Shown: positions 5,132-5,923 of the stretch, one piece after another
How positions within the stretch are numbered: position 1 is the first letter of the stretch
Layout: each line of letters opens with the position of its first letter
NCBI RefSeq assembly: GCF_943913695.1
Contig: NZ_CALTZE010000176.1
Span: 1 to 5,923, forward strand
DNA from: an uncultured Marmoricola sp.
Lineage (GTDB): Bacteria; Actinomycetota; Actinomycetes; Propionibacteriales; Nocardioidaceae
Length of the DNA stretch: 5,923 nucleotides
Reading direction: 5' to 3'
Translations under genes and position numbers: made by a program
Notes under the pieces: model-generated
What the model saw: only the letters and a program-made list of their open reading frames with translations
What the model was told of the DNA's origin: nothing
Database searches by the model: none

Positions 5132-5923
5132 GCCTGACCATCGGCGTCGACATCGGCGGCACCAAGATCGCGGCGGGCGTGGTGACCGAGTCGGGCGAGG
5201 TGCTCCACCAGGCGCGCACCCGCTCACCGGCCACCGACCCCGCCGAGATCGTCCGCGCCATCGCCGGACTGGTCGGGCAGCTGCGGCAGCAGCTGCCCGA
5301 GGGCACCGAGATCGAGGCGGTCGGAGCCTCGGCGGCCGGCTTCGTCGACAAGTCGCGCTCGGTGCTCGTCTTCGCGCCCAACCTCGCCTGGCGCGACGAG
5401 CCGCTCAAGGAGCACCTCGAGCGCGCCCTGGGGCTCCCCGTGGTGGTGGAGAACGACGCCAACGCGGCCGCGTGGGGTGAGTTCCGCTTCGGGGCGGCTC
5501 ACGACGTCGACAGCCTGCTGATGCTCACCATCGGCACCGGGGTCGGCGGCGGCATCGTGCTCGACGGCGAGCTGGTGCGCGGCGGCTTCGGCATGGGGGC
5601 CGAGGTCGGCCACCTGGCGATGGTGCCCGACGGGGTCCGCTGCGGCTGCGGCAACCTCGGCTGCCTGGAGAGCTATGCCTCCGGCTCGGCGCTGGAGCGG
5701 GTGACCCGCGAGCAGGCGCTCGCGGAGCCGCGCCGTGCCGCGCTGCTGCTGGAGCGCGCCGGCGGCGACGCGGAGAAGATCTCCGGCCACATGGTCACCG
5801 ACGCCGCGCGGGCGGGCGACGCCTTCGCGCTCGAGCGCCTGACCGAGCTCGGCACCTGGATCGGGCGCGGCGTCGCGTCGCTGACGGCCGTGCTCGACCC
5901 TGAGGTGGTCGTCGTGGGCGGCG
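5128..5923 (+). CDS. glkA: ROK-family glucokinase (3' end beyond the window)
   Basis: This cytosolic sugar kinase is predicted to phosphorylate glucose to glucose 6-phosphate at the entry of glycolysis; in actinobacteria such enzymes also serve carbon-catabolite control. Visible motifs are the phosphate loop DIGGTK (8-13), the catalytic block ENDANAAAWGE (108-118) with base D110, the second phosphate motif TIGTGVGGG (134-142), and the ROK signature with E159, GH at 161-162 and CGCGNLGCLE (172-181). H162, C172, C174 and C179 complete the structural zinc site, so the enzyme looks intact. The visible 265 residues fall short of the usual 310-320; the last ones (VVVVGG) lie before the final helices. 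The ATG overlaps the previous stop (ATGA), with GGGGGAG 5 nt upstream. A substrate such as N-acetylglucosamine or mannose, or polyphosphate use, cannot be excluded, but the glucokinase subgroup fits best. Confidence 0.93.
   Translation, partial: MSLTIGVDIGGTKIAAGVVTESGEVLHQARTRSPATDPAEIVRAIAGLVGQLRQQLPEGTEIEAVGASAAGFVDKSRSVLVFAPNLAWRDEPLKEHLERALGLPVVVENDANAAAWGEFRFGAAHDVDSLLMLTIGTGVGGGIVLDGELVRGGFGMGAEVGHLAMVPDGVRCGCGNLGCLESYASGSALERVTREQALAEPRRAALLLERAGGDAEKISGHMVTDAARAGDAFALERLTELGTWIGRGVASLTAVLDPEVVVVGG

Noticed and set aside
3363..5462. A 699-residue minus-strand open frame opposite the ATPase operon
   Set aside because: It covers parts of four well-supported genes on the other strand, has no domain, and its Arg/Pro/His-rich composition is typical of antisense reading in high-GC DNA.

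Overview
This is a high-GC, gene-dense window with overlapping GTGA/ATGA gene junctions, several GTG starts and protein families typical of Actinomycetota. Gene content and style suggest a Nocardioides-like member of the Propionibacteriales. That placement is inferred from composition and gene order, not from a marker gene.

Layout. Positions 21-758 (minus) hold a CpaB/RcpC-type Flp (Tad) pilus assembly protein, the edge of a pilus locus that would continue leftward. Positions 759-977 are a non-coding spacer crowded with small dyad-symmetric elements, including a close match to the Streptomyces DasR operator. Positions 978-2828 (minus) encode a long-chain acyl-CoA synthetase of the FadD15 type. 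A divergent promoter region (2829-2977) separates it from a rightward operon: an SRPBCC/START-like protein (2978-3415), an ArsA/Get3-type ATPase with a C-terminal HSP20-like domain (3423-4619), a 171-residue low-complexity protein with a CxxCxxC motif (4616-5131), and a ROK-family glucokinase cut off by the window end (5128-5923).

How the genes fit together. The arrangement of a fadD15-type gene divergent from an SRPBCC gene, an ArsA-like ATPase gene and a small hypothetical gene matches, from memory, the M. tuberculosis Rv2187 (fadD15) / Rv2185c / Rv2184c / Rv2183c neighbourhood. It is therefore an old actinobacterial block rather than a recent acquisition. The last three rightward genes are very tightly packed (7-nt gap, 4-nt overlap, 4-nt overlap), which implies one transcript and translational coupling. 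A lipid- or hydrophobic-ligand-binding fold, a Get3-like ATPase and a probable metal-binding protein made together, beside an acyl-CoA synthetase, suggest an uncharacterised lipid or membrane-protein handling module. This is the best candidate in the window for undescribed biology. The glucokinase is probably a metabolic passenger on the same transcript. No RNA genes, CRISPR arrays, insertion sequences or integration signatures were seen.
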